Shown: in pieces, positions 36,493 to 46,408 of the stretch
How positions within the stretch are numbered: position 1 is the first letter of the stretch
Layout: every line of letters starts with the position of its first letter
NCBI GenBank assembly: GCA_001898625.1
Contig: MKUP01000023.1
Coordinates: 283,910-347,909, forward strand
Direction: 5' to 3'
DNA length: 64,000 nucleotides
From: Burkholderiales bacterium 67-32
GTDB taxonomy: Bacteria > Pseudomonadota > Gammaproteobacteria > Burkholderiales > Burkholderiaceae_B
Notes under the pieces: generated by a model
What the model saw: the letters and a program-made list of their open reading frames with translations, nothing else
Databases searched by the model: none
What the model was told of the DNA's origin: nothing
Made by a program: the position numbers and the translations under genes

Positions 36493-37461
36493 ATGAACCG
36501 TATCCTGCTTCCCCTGTGCGCCGGCCTGCTGGCGCTGGCCGGCACCGCCGCCACGGCCCAGACCTGGCCCGCCAAGCCCGTGCGCATCATCGTCGCCTAT
36601 CCGCCCGGCGGGGTCAGCGACATCGTGTCGCGCGCCCTGGCCGACAAGCTGGGCGGCCAGCTCGGCACGACCGTCATCGTCGAGAACAAGGCCGGCGCCG
36701 GCGGCACGCTGGGCATGGACGCGGTCGCCAAGGCGGCGCCCGACGGCTACACGGTCGGCTTTTCCTCGATCAGCCCGCTGTCCCTGAATCCGCTGCTGGG
36801 CCGGGTCAACTACGATCCGTTCAAGGACATTGCGCCGGTCGCCAGCGTGATGTATTCGCCGGTGGTGCTGCTGGGCACGCCGGCGTTCCAGGGCAAGAGC
36901 CTGGCCGACGTGGTCGAGCAGGCGCGCAGCCGCCCGGGTGCGCTGCGCTGGGGCACCTCCGGCCTGGCCACGGTCGGCCACATCACGCTGGAGCAGTTCA
37001 AGCGCGCGGCCGGCGTGGACATCACCCACATTCCCTACAAGGGGGGCGGCCAGCAGCAGAACGATGCGCTGGGCGGCCAGTTCGAGCTGCTGTCCACCAA
37101 CCTCGGCCCGGTGCTGAACGGCCACATCAAGGCCGGCAAGCTGCGGCCGCTGGCCGTGGGGGCGCCCGAGCGGATCGATTCGCTGCCCGACGTGCCGACT
37201 TTCGCGGAAGCCGGTTTTCCCAAGGCCAACCTGATGTCGGTGTTCGGCGTCTTCGCGCCGGCGGGCACGCCCGAGGCGGTGCTGGCCCGGCTGAACGCCG
37301 AGATCAACAAGGCGCTGGCGCAGCCGGACCTGCGGGCGCGCCTGGTGGACAGCGACAACGTGCCCACCGGCGGCAGCGCCGCGGCGTTCGCGCGCCTGAT
37401 CCGCGCCGAGTACGACAACAACCGCGACATCATCCGGCAGGCCGGCATCAAGCTGGAATAG
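36493..37461 (+). CDS. Bug-family substrate-binding protein
   Basis: This periplasmic binding protein is 322 residues. The signal peptide is 'NRILLPLCAGLLALAGTAATAQ' and the mature part opens 'TWPAKPVRIIVAYPPGGVSD'. 'VENKAGAGGTLGMDAVAKAAPDGYTV' and 'LMSVFGVFAPAGTPEAVLARL' are Bug hallmarks. The gene diverges from the gamma-glutamyltransferase homologue and might supply its substrate, but nothing besides position supports that. The ribosome site is weak (no AGGAG within 12 bases of the ATG). A long hairpin and then a GC-rich hairpin with a T run follow it, separating it from ettA. Confidence 0.94.
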   Translation: MNRILLPLCAGLLALAGTAATAQTWPAKPVRIIVAYPPGGVSDIVSRALADKLGGQLGTTVIVENKAGAGGTLGMDAVAKAAPDGYTVGFSSISPLSLNPLLGRVNYDPFKDIAPVASVMYSPVVLLGTPAFQGKSLADVVEQARSRPGALRWGTSGLATVGHITLEQFKRAAGVDITHIPYKGGGQQQNDALGGQFELLSTNLGPVLNGHIKAGKLRPLAVGAPERIDSLPDVPTFAEAGFPKANLMSVFGVFAPAGTPEAVLARLNAEINKALAQPDLRARLVDSDNVPTGGSAAAFARLIRAEYDNNRDIIRQAGIKLE

Positions 37462-37469
37462 CGCCGGCA

Positions 37470-37496
37470 CCGGTTCGCCTTTCCCGCGCGAACCGG
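37470..37496. repeat. 9-base inverted repeat after Bug gene
   Basis: CCGGTTCGC (37470-37478) and GCGAACCGG (37488-37496) are perfect complements around a 9-base loop, 8 bases after the Bug stop. No T run follows, so alone it is not an intrinsic terminator; it could protect the 3' end of the Bug mRNA. Confidence 0.5.
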
Positions 37497-37520
37497 CCTA
37501 CACTGTCTGCTTCGTCATGG

Positions 37521-37560
37521 CGGGGCCGGCCAAGCCGGCCCCGCGCCCATTTTTTCCTTT
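37521..37560 (+). terminator. Intrinsic-type terminator between Bug gene and ettA
   Basis: CGGGGCCGGC (37521-37530) pairs perfectly with GCCGGCCCCG (37534-37543) around CAA, and a T-rich run (TTTTTTCCTTTT) starts at 37550 after a 6-base gap. It ends only about 12 bases before ettA, so ettA would need a promoter within this short gap or the structure may act as an attenuator in the ettA leader. Confidence 0.6.
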
Positions 37561-37574
37561 TCGTTCGTCCATCC

Positions 37575-39248
<1,674 letters not shown>

Positions 39249-39271
39249 TCGACGTTCTTAGCGCGTGGAGC

Positions 39272-40246
39272 TCAGAGATCGGCCTCGTCGCTCGACGAGC
39301 CGCTCCAGCTCACGCCGGACGAGGACTCGATCCGTACGTCGCTGGTGTCAGCGGCCGGACTGCTGAAGGTCGTCGTGATCGTTTCCCCGCGCGTCTCCAC
39401 GGTGTAGCGGCCGGCTATCGGGCCCGGGGTGCTGCCGTCCTTGGCATAGACGGAGACCAGCGGGTCGACCAGCGCCATGCGGTAGTCGAAGGCGCCCAGG
39501 GTGGCGCCTTGTCCGCGATGGGCGAACCGCAGGACGGTGTAGCGTTCCGTGCCGGTCGCGTACAGGAAGTGCGACTCGCTGCCGTACCCGTTGATGGCCT
39601 GTTCATAGTCCTTGCCGCCTTCCGTGTAGCGCAGCTTGAAATCGCCGCCGGATTGGCTGACTCCGACGGTCTCCTCGACGTCTTCGAGCTTGGCCGAGGC
39701 CTCGGGGACGTCATGGGTGGTCTGCTCGAACCGGACCTGCAGCGTGCCCGACATGGATTCGCTGGCCGACAGTTTCAGCTCCGGGACCTCCAGGGTGAAA
39801 ACGCCCACGGTGTTGAACGCGTTCAGGATGTCGCCCTGTATGTCCTTTACCGCGATCCTGACCCGCCCGTTCAGCGCGTCGCCCAGGCCGCGCGTGGCGC
39901 AATTGGTCATCTCTATCGTCAACGAATCCCCGGCGCTGATCTGGCCGTCGTGATCGGCGTCGGCGTAGACCGATGTGCGGCTGCCTTGCCCGTCCGCACA
40001 CGGCAGCGGCCCTTCGGGCATGCCGTCGCCGACGTGGTCGAGCAGGCTGTTGATGGCGCCCGTTGCGAAGTAGGGCAGGAACAGGCCCGTTTCGTAGGCT
40101 CCGCCGGCGAACGAGCGTAGTTCGGCCTGGCTCATCGGTGCAGGAGCGCCGCCGCCATCCTTGCCTGCGTCTCCGTCGCCCCCTCCGCATGCACCCAACA
40201 GCGTGGTCAGCGCCAGCGCGCCGGCGGTCGTCAATCCTGGTTTCAT
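39272..40246 (-). CDS. Lipoprotein of a three-member local family (copy 1)
   Basis: This 324-residue protein has a signal peptide ending in the lipobox 'LLGAC' with Cys20, then a Gly/Asp-rich linker. The body is beta-strand rich, with Cys83 and Cys116 (33 apart) that could form a disulfide, and 'AGDSLTIEMTNC', 'ALNGRVRIAVKDIQGDI'. The C terminus contains 'ETITTTFSSP' and ends in '..DL'. The same order of features, including the lipid cysteine at residue 20, occurs in the proteins at 40390-41391 and 50584-51471. I do not recognise a known family. The ATG at 40246 has GGGGGC upstream. It is probably an outer-membrane or periplasm-facing lipoprotein; function unknown. Confidence 0.85.
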   Translation of the reverse strand: MKPGLTTAGALALTTLLGACGGGDGDAGKDGGGAPAPMSQAELRSFAGGAYETGLFLPYFATGAINSLLDHVGDGMPEGPLPCADGQGSRTSVYADADHDGQISAGDSLTIEMTNCATRGLGDALNGRVRIAVKDIQGDILNAFNTVGVFTLEVPELKLSASESMSGTLQVRFEQTTHDVPEASAKLEDVEETVGVSQSGGDFKLRYTEGGKDYEQAINGYGSESHFLYATGTERYTVLRFAHRGQGATLGAFDYRMALVDPLVSVYAKDGSTPGPIAGRYTVETRGETITTTFSSPAADTSDVRIESSSGVSWSGSSSDEADL

Positions 40247-40325
40247 GGTGCCCCCGATGGAAATAGCTGGGGGCATCTTGCCAGCGCCGATGGCGCGGCA
40301 CATTGGACTAAAGTCCCGTTTGAAG

Positions 40326-40362
40326 CGCAAAGCGGCCCGGAGGAAAGCCGGGCCGCTTTGCG
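40326..40362 (-). terminator. 15-base perfect hairpin between the two lipoprotein genes
   Basis: CGCAAAGCGGCCCGG (40326-40340) pairs perfectly with CCGGGCCGCTTTGCG (40348-40362) around AGGAAAG. It starts 28 bases after the stop of the upstream lipoprotein gene (read on the minus strand) and ahead of the next. The T run is weak, but the stem is very stable, so it is a terminator or mRNA-protecting structure. Confidence 0.65.
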
Positions 40363-40389
40363 GGAGATGCCTGGAAGCGCAGTGGGCGT

Positions 40390-41391
40390 TCAGAGATCGT
40401 CGTATTGCTCGTACGTCATGGTCGACGAGATCCCCGAGGTCGATTCGATCTTCACCTGGGATCCGCCGCTACTGGGAGAGGAGAAGGTCGTCGTGATGGT
40501 TTCCGCCGGGGTGACCGTCTTGAAGGCACCGGATCCGACGACGATCTCGTCGAGGTTCTCGTACCGGACCGGCGTCGTCAGGCTGACCTTATGATCGTAC
40601 GTGCCGAGCAGGGGGTCGGTGCCCGATGCGCCATAGCTGGCGCTGCTGAAAACGGTGAAGTCCGCCGGGTTCTCGATATGGCGTTCCGTGCTGTAGTCCT
40701 TGATCTTCGTGGCATAGGCCTTGCCGCCCTCGCTGCGCGAGATGTCGAGCTGCGCGGTACTGACCTTCATCGTCTCCACGTCATCGTCGCGGGTCGATGT
40801 TCCCTTGCGATCGAGGTTGCGGGTGAAGACCAGGGTTCCGTTGAGAGTTTCGGAGCCGTCCAGCAGCAGCTTATCCAGCGGCATGGTGGCCGTGACGGCG
40901 AACTTTGCCCTGAGGTCCCGGTAGTCGCCGCTGATCCCGCTGAACGTGACCTTGACCTGGCCGTGCAGCATCATGTCGTAGGCGCGCAACTCGCAGTTCT
41001 TGAAATCCAGCGTGACGAACTCGCCATTGGCGAGCACGTGGTCGGGGCCGGCATTGGGGAAGGTCGCGGTGACCGTGCCCGGGGCGGCGTCGCCGACGCG
41101 CGCGCAATTCTCGGTATGGGAGGTCTCTTCGACCACGGTGGAATCGAGGGCGGCATTGGCCAGGAGCGTGGCGATTTCCGTGACGCCCAGCGTTGTATAG
41201 GCGCTTTCGTGGCTGGCCCATTCCATTTGCTGCTTGGTGTATTTGGGCAGGGGAGTACCGCCCCCGGATCCGCCGCCCGAACCTCCTCCGGAGCCGCCGC
41301 TGCCCGAACTGCTGCCCCCGTCGCCGCCGCCACAGGCGGCGAGAATGGATAGGGCAAGAATGGATCCAGCCGTCTTGATGATCATGTTCAT
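40390..41391 (-). CDS. Lipoprotein of a three-member local family (copy 2)
   Basis: This 333-residue protein has the lipobox 'ILAAC' with Cys20, followed by an unusually long Gly/Ser linker (about residues 21-45). The body has Cys96 and Cys133 (37 apart), 'ANGEFVTLDFKNC', 'MLHGQVKVTFSGISGDY' and 'LDGSETLNGTLVFTRN'. The C-terminal block has the same ten residues 'ETITTTFSSP' as copy 1 and ends 'YEQYDDL'. The ATG at 41391 has GGGGGGA upstream; the frame runs further back but without a signal-like sequence. It stands upstream of copy 1 in the same orientation, separated by a strong hairpin, so the pair looks like a tandem duplication that has diverged. Confidence 0.85.
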   Translation of the reverse strand: MNMIIKTAGSILALSILAACGGGDGGSSSGSGGSGGGSGGGSGGGTPLPKYTKQQMEWASHESAYTTLGVTEIATLLANAALDSTVVEETSHTENCARVGDAAPGTVTATFPNAGPDHVLANGEFVTLDFKNCELRAYDMMLHGQVKVTFSGISGDYRDLRAKFAVTATMPLDKLLLDGSETLNGTLVFTRNLDRKGTSTRDDDVETMKVSTAQLDISRSEGGKAYATKIKDYSTERHIENPADFTVFSSASYGASGTDPLLGTYDHKVSLTTPVRYENLDEIVVGSGAFKTVTPAETITTTFSSPSSGGSQVKIESTSGISSTMTYEQYDDL

Positions 41392-41537
41392 GTCGGGTTC
41401 CCCCCCAGGAAGTAGCGCGGTTCCGCCGCGCATGTTGTAGATGCGCCGAGTATGAGGGAGCCGTTCTTTCCGCCACATCCTCCAAAACGGGGATGCGCAA
41501 TCGTCCGCGATGTGCGTCTCGCCGGGATTCATTCGCC

Positions 41538-41567
41538 TTGACTAGCGGCCTCCGCTCTCCCTAAAAT
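41538..41567 (+). promoter_or_regulatory. Sigma70-type promoter of the gentisate-type operon
   Basis: TTGACT (41538-41543) and TAAAAT (41562-41567) are separated by 18 bases. The -35 hexamer matches the consensus at five of six positions. It precedes the 41620 start by about 50 bases and lies in a 228-base gap between divergent genes. It is the best sigma70 promoter I can see in the window. Confidence 0.65.
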
Positions 41568-41584
41568 TGAACATGCTCAAAATT
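41563..41584. promoter_or_regulatory. Dyad over the -10 box, candidate operator
   Basis: TTGA-ACATGC-TCAA (41567-41580) is a dyad with central CATG, and flanking AAAA and AATT extend it imperfectly to 22 bases. It overlaps the -10 element and the expected transcription start, as for a repressor. Its size and AT-rich arms resemble MarR-type operators of aromatic-acid operons. No MarR or LysR gene is adjacent. Confidence 0.5.
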
Positions 41585-41619
41585 AAGAACGGCCGCCGTC
41601 CGGCGGCACCGGAGATGCA

Positions 41620-42492
41620 ATGAAGATTTGCCGCTACGACGAAGGCCGGATCGGCCTCGTGGAAGGAGACACCGTCTACGACGTGTCGTCCGTGAAAGAC
41701 CAACTGCCCGCGCTGGCCTGGCCGGTGCCGCCCGGCGATCTGTTCATCGAGCGGCTGGGCGAACTGATGCCTGCCCTCCAGGCCGCCAAGGCAGGCGCCG
41801 CCACGCGCCGCCTGGCCGACGTCCGGCTGCTGAGCCCGGTCGCCACGCCGTCCAAGGTCATCGCCGCGCCGCTGAACTACCACGCCCACGTGGACGAGTC
41901 GCTGGCCGATGCCCAGATCCACAACAACGTGCACATCGCCCACTACGAGGGTTTCAAGAGCCCCGTCGCCAAGTTCGGGGTATTCCTGAAGTCGGCGCAG
42001 TCGGTCGTGGGCGCGAGCCAGGGCGTGCGCATCGCCTTCCCCGGCCGGCGCAACGACCACGAGGTGGAACTGGCGGTGGTGATCGGCAAGCAGGGCAAGG
42101 ACATCCCGGCCGCCGACGCCATGGCTTACGTGGCCGGCTATTGCATTGGCCTGGATATGACGGTGCGAGGCACCGAGGACCGTAGCTATCGCAAGTCGGC
42201 GGACAGCTACACCGTGCTGGGGCCGTGGCTGGTGACGGCGGACGAGATCGCCGATCCGGGCAACCTGGATTTCTCGATCGAGGTCAACGGCGAACCGCGC
42301 CAGCGCGCCAACACGCGCGACCTGATCACGGGTATCGCCGAACTGATCGAGGTGGCCTCGCACGTCTACACCCTTTACCCGGGCGACGTCATCATGACCG
42401 GCACGCCGGAGGGCGTGAACACGGTGCAGCCGGGCGACGTCATGCATGCCCGTATCGAGGGCCTGGGCGAGATGGACGTGGCGGTGCGCTGA
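41620..42492 (+). CDS. Fumarylacetoacetate hydrolase family protein (ring-cleavage product hydrolase)
   Basis: This 290-residue protein has the FAH-fold C-terminal domain with the metal ligands Glu148 and Glu150 in 'NDHEVELAVVIGK' and Asp179 in 'GLDMTVRG', plus 'YTVLGPWLVTADEI' and 'MTGTPEGVNTVQPGDV'. The N-terminal 70 residues are the small lid domain of this group. In gentisate pathways the related enzyme hydrolyses fumarylpyruvate or maleylpyruvate to pyruvate and a C4 acid, and its position just ahead of a gentisate-dioxygenase-like gene supports that. GGAG stands 5 bases ahead of the ATG. The first gene after the promoter at 41538. Confidence 0.92.
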   Translation: MKICRYDEGRIGLVEGDTVYDVSSVKDQLPALAWPVPPGDLFIERLGELMPALQAAKAGAATRRLADVRLLSPVATPSKVIAAPLNYHAHVDESLADAQIHNNVHIAHYEGFKSPVAKFGVFLKSAQSVVGASQGVRIAFPGRRNDHEVELAVVIGKQGKDIPAADAMAYVAGYCIGLDMTVRGTEDRSYRKSADSYTVLGPWLVTADEIADPGNLDFSIEVNGEPRQRANTRDLITGIAELIEVASHVYTLYPGDVIMTGTPEGVNTVQPGDVMHARIEGLGEMDVAVR

Positions 42493-42524
42493 ACGGCCGT
42501 AACGCCGCAGGGTGGAGGAGACAC

Positions 42525-43583
42525 ATGAACGATTCCAGGCAAGAACCGGCAGCGGCCGCGACGCGGGCGGAGCGCGAAGCGTTCTACGCCCGCATCGGCG
42601 CCGACAATCTCGCGCCGCTGTGGGAACAGCTGCACAACCTGGTCACGCGCACGCCGCGTTCCGATTGCCAGCCGGCCCACTGGTCGTACGGCAAGGTGCG
42701 GCCCTACCTGACCGAGGCGACCTCGCTCATCACCGCCGAGGAAGCCGAGCGCCGGGTGCTCATCCTCGAGAACCCCGGGCTGCGGGGCAAGGCCGCCATC
42801 ACGACCTCGCTGTACGCCGGCCTGCAGGCCATCCTGCCGGGCGAGGTGGCGCGCGCCCATCGGCACAGCCAGGCCGCGATGCGCCTGATTCTGGAGGGCA
42901 GCGGCGCCTATACCTCGGTGGAGGGCGAAAAGACCATCATGCGGCGCGGCGATTTCGTCACCACGCCGTCATGGACCTGGCATGACCACGGCAACGACAG
43001 CGACACCCCGATGATCTGGCTCGACGGGCTGGACGTGCAACTGGTCGCCATGCTGGACGCCAGCTTCGCCGAGGCTTCGTCCGAGGACCGCCAGGAGCTG
43101 CGGCGTCCGGTGGGCGACAGCCTGCTGCGCTACGGCAACGGGCTTGCCCCCGTGGACTGGACGCCGCCGGCCAACCGCGCTTCGCCGCTGTTCTGCTATC
43201 CGTACGAGCGTACGCGCGAGTCGCTGTTGGGCATGCAGGCCGCGGGCGCGCCCGACCCGCATCACGGCTACAAGCTGCGCTACGTGGACCCGCTTACCGG
43301 CGGCTCGCCCATGCCGACCATGGGCGCCTACGCGCAGCTGCTGCCCAGGGATTTCTCCACGGCGTCCTATCGCTGCTCGTCGGGCACGGTGTTCACGGTG
43401 CTCGAAGGCCGGGTCGAGGCCGTCCTGGACGATCGCGTCTTCGTGGCCGAGCCCAACGACGTCTTTGTCATCCCCAGTTGGACCGCGCATCGGCTGGTGG
43501 CGCGGGAACCGTCGGTCCTGTTCAGTTTCTCGGACCGTCCGGTCCAGGAACTGCTGGGCCTGTGGCGCGAAAGCCGGGACTGA
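42525..43583 (+). CDS. Gentisate 1,2-dioxygenase-like bicupin ring-cleavage dioxygenase
   Basis: This 352-residue iron enzyme would open the ring of gentisate or a related hydroquinone acid. The first cupin holds the iron ligands His112 and His114 in 'ARAHRHSQAAMRLI' and a third histidine at 153 or 155 in 'TWHDHGND'. The second cupin ('TVFTVLEGRVEAVLDDRVF', 'VIPSWTAHRLV') keeps the fold but lacks the His pair, as in known gentisate dioxygenases. Length and the 'EHLWNL'-like region ('LWEQLHNLV') agree. GGAGGAG sits 6 bases before the ATG. It is 32 bases after the hydrolase gene and 46 before the monooxygenase gene. 1-hydroxy-2-naphthoate or salicylate dioxygenase are alternatives. Confidence 0.92.
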   Translation: MNDSRQEPAAAATRAEREAFYARIGADNLAPLWEQLHNLVTRTPRSDCQPAHWSYGKVRPYLTEATSLITAEEAERRVLILENPGLRGKAAITTSLYAGLQAILPGEVARAHRHSQAAMRLILEGSGAYTSVEGEKTIMRRGDFVTTPSWTWHDHGNDSDTPMIWLDGLDVQLVAMLDASFAEASSEDRQELRRPVGDSLLRYGNGLAPVDWTPPANRASPLFCYPYERTRESLLGMQAAGAPDPHHGYKLRYVDPLTGGSPMPTMGAYAQLLPRDFSTASYRCSSGTVFTVLEGRVEAVLDDRVFVAEPNDVFVIPSWTAHRLVAREPSVLFSFSDRPVQELLGLWRESRD

Positions 43584-43629
43584 CCGGCCGCCCCGTATTC
43601 GAATCATTCCAGTCATTTAGAACCGAATC

Positions 43630-44835
43630 ATGCAACAGCATCCTGTCGTCATTTCCGGCGCCGGCCCCGTGGGGCTGGTGGCTGCCCTGTCGCTCGCGCA
43701 GAAGGGCGTGGACGTCGTCGTCCTCGAAAGCGAGGACCATATTCCCCAGGACCTGCGGGCCGGCACTTTCCATCCGCCCACGGTCGAGATGCTCGACACG
43801 CTGGGCATCGGCGAGACCCTGCGCTCGCGCGCGCTGCGCGTGCCCGAATGGCAGATCCGCGACCGCAAGGACGGTCTGGTAGCCCAGTTCGACCTGGGCA
43901 TGATCGCCGACCTGACGCCGTACCCTTTCCGCCTGCACGTGGAACAGCACAAGCTGTCGGCCATCGTGGCCGAGGCGCTGCGCGAGCACCGCAACGTGCG
44001 CCTGTTGTTCGCGCACGAGTGCGCCGGCTATGAGCAGGACGCCGACGGCGTCACCGTGCAGGTCGCCGGGCCCGACGGACGGCAGGAGATCCGCGCGAGC
44101 TACCTGATCGGCGCGGACGGCGCGCGCAGCATCGTGCGCAAGACCATGGACACCGAGTTCGAGGGCTTCACCTGGCCGGAGCGCTTCCTGGTGTTCGCCA
44201 CGCGCTACGACCTGCGCGAGCAGGGCTATACCGGCAATGCGTACATCGCCGATCCGGACGAATGGAGCGCGATCTTCATCCAGCCCCACGACGGGCCGCC
44301 GCCGATCTGGCGCATCGCCTTCCCCATCGCCGCGGGCATGGACGAAGCCGAGGTGTTGGCGCCGGATTTCGTGCAGGGCAAGATCAAGGGCTTCCTGTCC
44401 CCGGATCAGGACTACGACATTCCCTACAAGAGCGTCTATCGCGTCCACCAGCGGGTCGCCAAGGATTTCCGGGACCGCCGGGTGTTCCTGGCCGGCGACG
44501 CCGCCCATGTGAACAATCCGCTGGGCGGGATGGGTTTGAACAGCGGCATCCACGATGCGATGAATCTGACCGGCAAGCTGGCCGAGGTCATGCTGCACGG
44601 CGCGCCCGACGACCTGCTCGACCGCTACCACCGCCAGCGGCGCACGGTGAACGTCGAATACGTGCAGGCCATCACGATACGCAACAAGCGGCTGCTGGAA
44701 GAACGCGACCCGCAGGTCCGGCGCGAGCGCCTGGACGAGTTGCGCGCCACCGTGGCCGACGCCCAGGCCCATCGCCAGTATCTGATCAATTCGTCCATGA
44801 TCGCCAGCGTGCGGCGGGCCAACGAAATCCAATAG
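43630..44835 (+). CDS. FAD-dependent aromatic monooxygenase (3-hydroxybenzoate 6-hydroxylase-like)
   Basis: This 401-residue flavoprotein hydroxylates an aromatic ring using NAD(P)H and oxygen. Motifs are the N-terminal FAD site 'VVISGAGPVGLVAALSLAQKG' (in two parts), the 'DG' motif in 'YLIGADGARSIVR' and the second FAD site 'RVFLAGDAAHVNNPLGGMGLNSGIHDA' (in parts). In an operon with gentisate dioxygenase, 3- or 4-hydroxybenzoate conversion to gentisate is the likely reaction, although the family also includes phenol and resorcinol hydroxylases. No strong ribosome site is seen; translation may depend on the preceding gene 46 bases away. It is followed 49 bases later by a Bug gene. Confidence 0.92.
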   Translation: MQQHPVVISGAGPVGLVAALSLAQKGVDVVVLESEDHIPQDLRAGTFHPPTVEMLDTLGIGETLRSRALRVPEWQIRDRKDGLVAQFDLGMIADLTPYPFRLHVEQHKLSAIVAEALREHRNVRLLFAHECAGYEQDADGVTVQVAGPDGRQEIRASYLIGADGARSIVRKTMDTEFEGFTWPERFLVFATRYDLREQGYTGNAYIADPDEWSAIFIQPHDGPPPIWRIAFPIAAGMDEAEVLAPDFVQGKIKGFLSPDQDYDIPYKSVYRVHQRVAKDFRDRRVFLAGDAAHVNNPLGGMGLNSGIHDAMNLTGKLAEVMLHGAPDDLLDRYHRQRRTVNVEYVQAITIRNKRLLEERDPQVRRERLDELRATVADAQAHRQYLINSSMIASVRRANEIQ

Positions 44836-44884
44836 CCGGCGGCTGCCGGCGCCACGACCCCGAACAGAGAACGAGGAGACAAGC

Positions 44885-45883
44885 ATGCAGGATTCCGCAA
44901 CCCTTTCCGGACGCCGGGCGTTCGTTGCCACGCTGGCGGCGGGCGCATTCGTGCCGGGCCGCCTGATCGCCGCGGGAGACGACCTGGGCCTGGCGGACAA
45001 GATCGTGCAGGTGGTGGTGCCCTTCACGCCGGGCACCACCCCCGACCTATGCGCGAGGCTGTTCTCGCCCCGGCTGGCCGAGCAGACCGGCCGCACCTTC
45101 GTGGTGGAGAACAAGCCCGGCGCCTCCGGCATCATCGGCCTGGGGGCGGTCGCCAAAGCCGCGCCCGACGGCCACACGATCGCGTTCAGCACGAACACGG
45201 CGCTCACGCTGCCGCTGGTCTATGCCTCGGTGCCGTTCGACGTCATCGACAGCTTCACGCCCATTGCCATGCTGGGATCGACCAACTTCGCGCTGTGCGT
45301 GCATCCGTCGCTGGGCGTGACGACGCTGGCCCAGTTCATCGAATATGTCCGGCGGCATCCCGGCACGGTCAACTACGGCTCGCCGGGCAAGGGCACCTTC
45401 CATCACCTGTGCATGGAAATGCTCGTCTCGCAGCTCGGACTGAACATGGTGCACGTGCCCTACAAGGGCTCGGCCGGCGCCACGACCGACCTCCTGGCCG
45501 GCCATATCAAGGCCATGTTCCAGCCCATGCACGTCGCCGTGCCCATGCAGCAGGAGAAGCGCCTGGTCATCCTGGGCGCGTCCCGGCGCGAGCAGGATCC
45601 CGCCTACCCCGCGGTTCCTCCGCTGGCGGCGGTGGGGCTGCCCCGCTACGACGCGGACGCCTGGTACGCGGTCTGGGGGCCCAAGGGCATGAAGGGCGAG
45701 CTGGTCGCGCGCTACAACGGCGCCTTCAACCGGCTGCTGGAGAAAGACGACGTGCGGGGCACCCTGCTCAAGCAAGGCATGACACCGCGCCCGATGACCG
45801 CGCCGGCGCTGGGCGACCTGTCGAAGGCGGAATTGGCCAAGTGGCGCGAAGTCGTCAAGGCGGCCAACATCCTGCCGGAATAG
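44885..45883 (+). CDS. Bug-family substrate-binding protein of the gentisate-type operon, possible Tat signal
   Basis: This periplasmic binding protein is 332 residues, with GAGGAG 7 bases ahead of the ATG. The N terminus contains 'LSGRRAFVATLAAG', a twin-arginine-like motif ('S.RR.F') instead of the plain Sec signals of the other Bug proteins in this window. Bug features are 'VQVVVPFTPGTTPDLCARLF', 'VVENKPGASGIIGLGAVAKAAPDGHTI' and 'DADAWYAVWGPKGMKGEL'. As the last gene of the operon it probably captures the aromatic acid degraded by the enzymes ahead. No TctA/TctB genes are nearby. A minus-strand terminator lies 31 bases after its stop and might stop this transcript too. Confidence 0.93.
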   Translation: MQDSATLSGRRAFVATLAAGAFVPGRLIAAGDDLGLADKIVQVVVPFTPGTTPDLCARLFSPRLAEQTGRTFVVENKPGASGIIGLGAVAKAAPDGHTIAFSTNTALTLPLVYASVPFDVIDSFTPIAMLGSTNFALCVHPSLGVTTLAQFIEYVRRHPGTVNYGSPGKGTFHHLCMEMLVSQLGLNMVHVPYKGSAGATTDLLAGHIKAMFQPMHVAVPMQQEKRLVILGASRREQDPAYPAVPPLAAVGLPRYDADAWYAVWGPKGMKGELVARYNGAFNRLLEKDDVRGTLLKQGMTPRPMTAPALGDLSKAELAKWREVVKAANILPE

Positions 45884-45913
45884 GCGCCACGCCACTCTGA
45901 TACACCTTGTCGT

Positions 45914-45958
45914 AAAAATGCAACAGCCCCGGATCTCCAGAAGGAGCCGGGGCTGTTG
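45914..45958 (-). terminator. Intrinsic terminator of the glycine-zipper gene
   Basis: CAACAGCCCCGG (45921-45932) pairs perfectly with CCGGGGCTGTTG (45947-45958), and the loop itself contains CTCC-AGAA-GGAG. On the minus strand the stem is followed by CATTTTTACG, giving a five-T run two bases after the stem, 37 bases beyond the stop at 45996. On the plus strand there is no T run, so it mainly serves the minus-strand gene. Confidence 0.75.
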
Positions 45959-45995
45959 TGCCGTGAATCGGGCCGGCCCAGGGCCGGCCTGGGGA

Positions 45996-46223
45996 TCAGC
46001 GGCGCTTGCCGACCTGGTCGCCGACCACGCCGCCGATGGCCGCACCGCCCACGGTGCCCAGGATGCCGCCGCCGGTCAGGGCCGCACCGGCCACGCCGCC
46101 GACGCCCGCGCCAACTACGGTGCTCTTCTGGCGGCCGGACATGCTGTCCCAGCTGGCACACCCCGCTGCCGAGCCCACCAGGGCAGCACCGATCATCAGC
46201 TTGGCAATGAGATTCTTGTTCAT
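45996..46223 (-). CDS. Small glycine-zipper lipoprotein (OsmB/17-kDa antigen-like)
   Basis: This 75-residue protein has a lipoprotein signal ending 'GSAAGC' (Cys22), then 'ASWDSMSGRQKSTVVGAG' and a double glycine-zipper of about 35 residues ('VGGVAGAALTGGGILGTVGGAAIGGVVGDQVG' in parts). Glycine zippers of this sort insert as two hydrophobic helices. Such small lipoproteins are common, abundant and often stress induced in Proteobacteria. GGGAG lies 7 bases before the ATG. The upstream gap of about 185 bases shows the dyad AGTAC-N8-GTACT (46238-46255) in the leader. A strong intrinsic terminator follows. Confidence 0.88.
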   Translation of the reverse strand: MNKNLIAKLMIGAALVGSAAGCASWDSMSGRQKSTVVGAGVGGVAGAALTGGGILGTVGGAAIGGVVGDQVGKRR

Positions 46224-46408
46224 GAGTGACTCCCTATAGTACGTAGTCGTGTACTGGCGGCATCGCCCGTCGCGCCGCAGCTTGGGTTAACAGTGACAGA
46301 TTCGCCCCAGGCTGTCTGTGAACGAACTCGACAAGCATTACACAAAGTAACCCCGACCGGATGCATCCGGAAGCCTGTCGGGACTCGAATCGAGAGCCGA
46401 TTGGGCTT

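Noticed and set aside
34948..37470. Minus-strand open frame of 840 residues overlapping the glutamyltransferase homologue and the Bug gene
   Set aside because: It runs through two real genes in a shifted or opposite frame and shows no domain.
41428..41446. GCGCAT-N7-ATGCGC in the leader of lipoprotein copy 2
   Set aside because: It is a clear small dyad but GC-rich and isolated, with no matching motif in the other two copies, so chance cannot be excluded.
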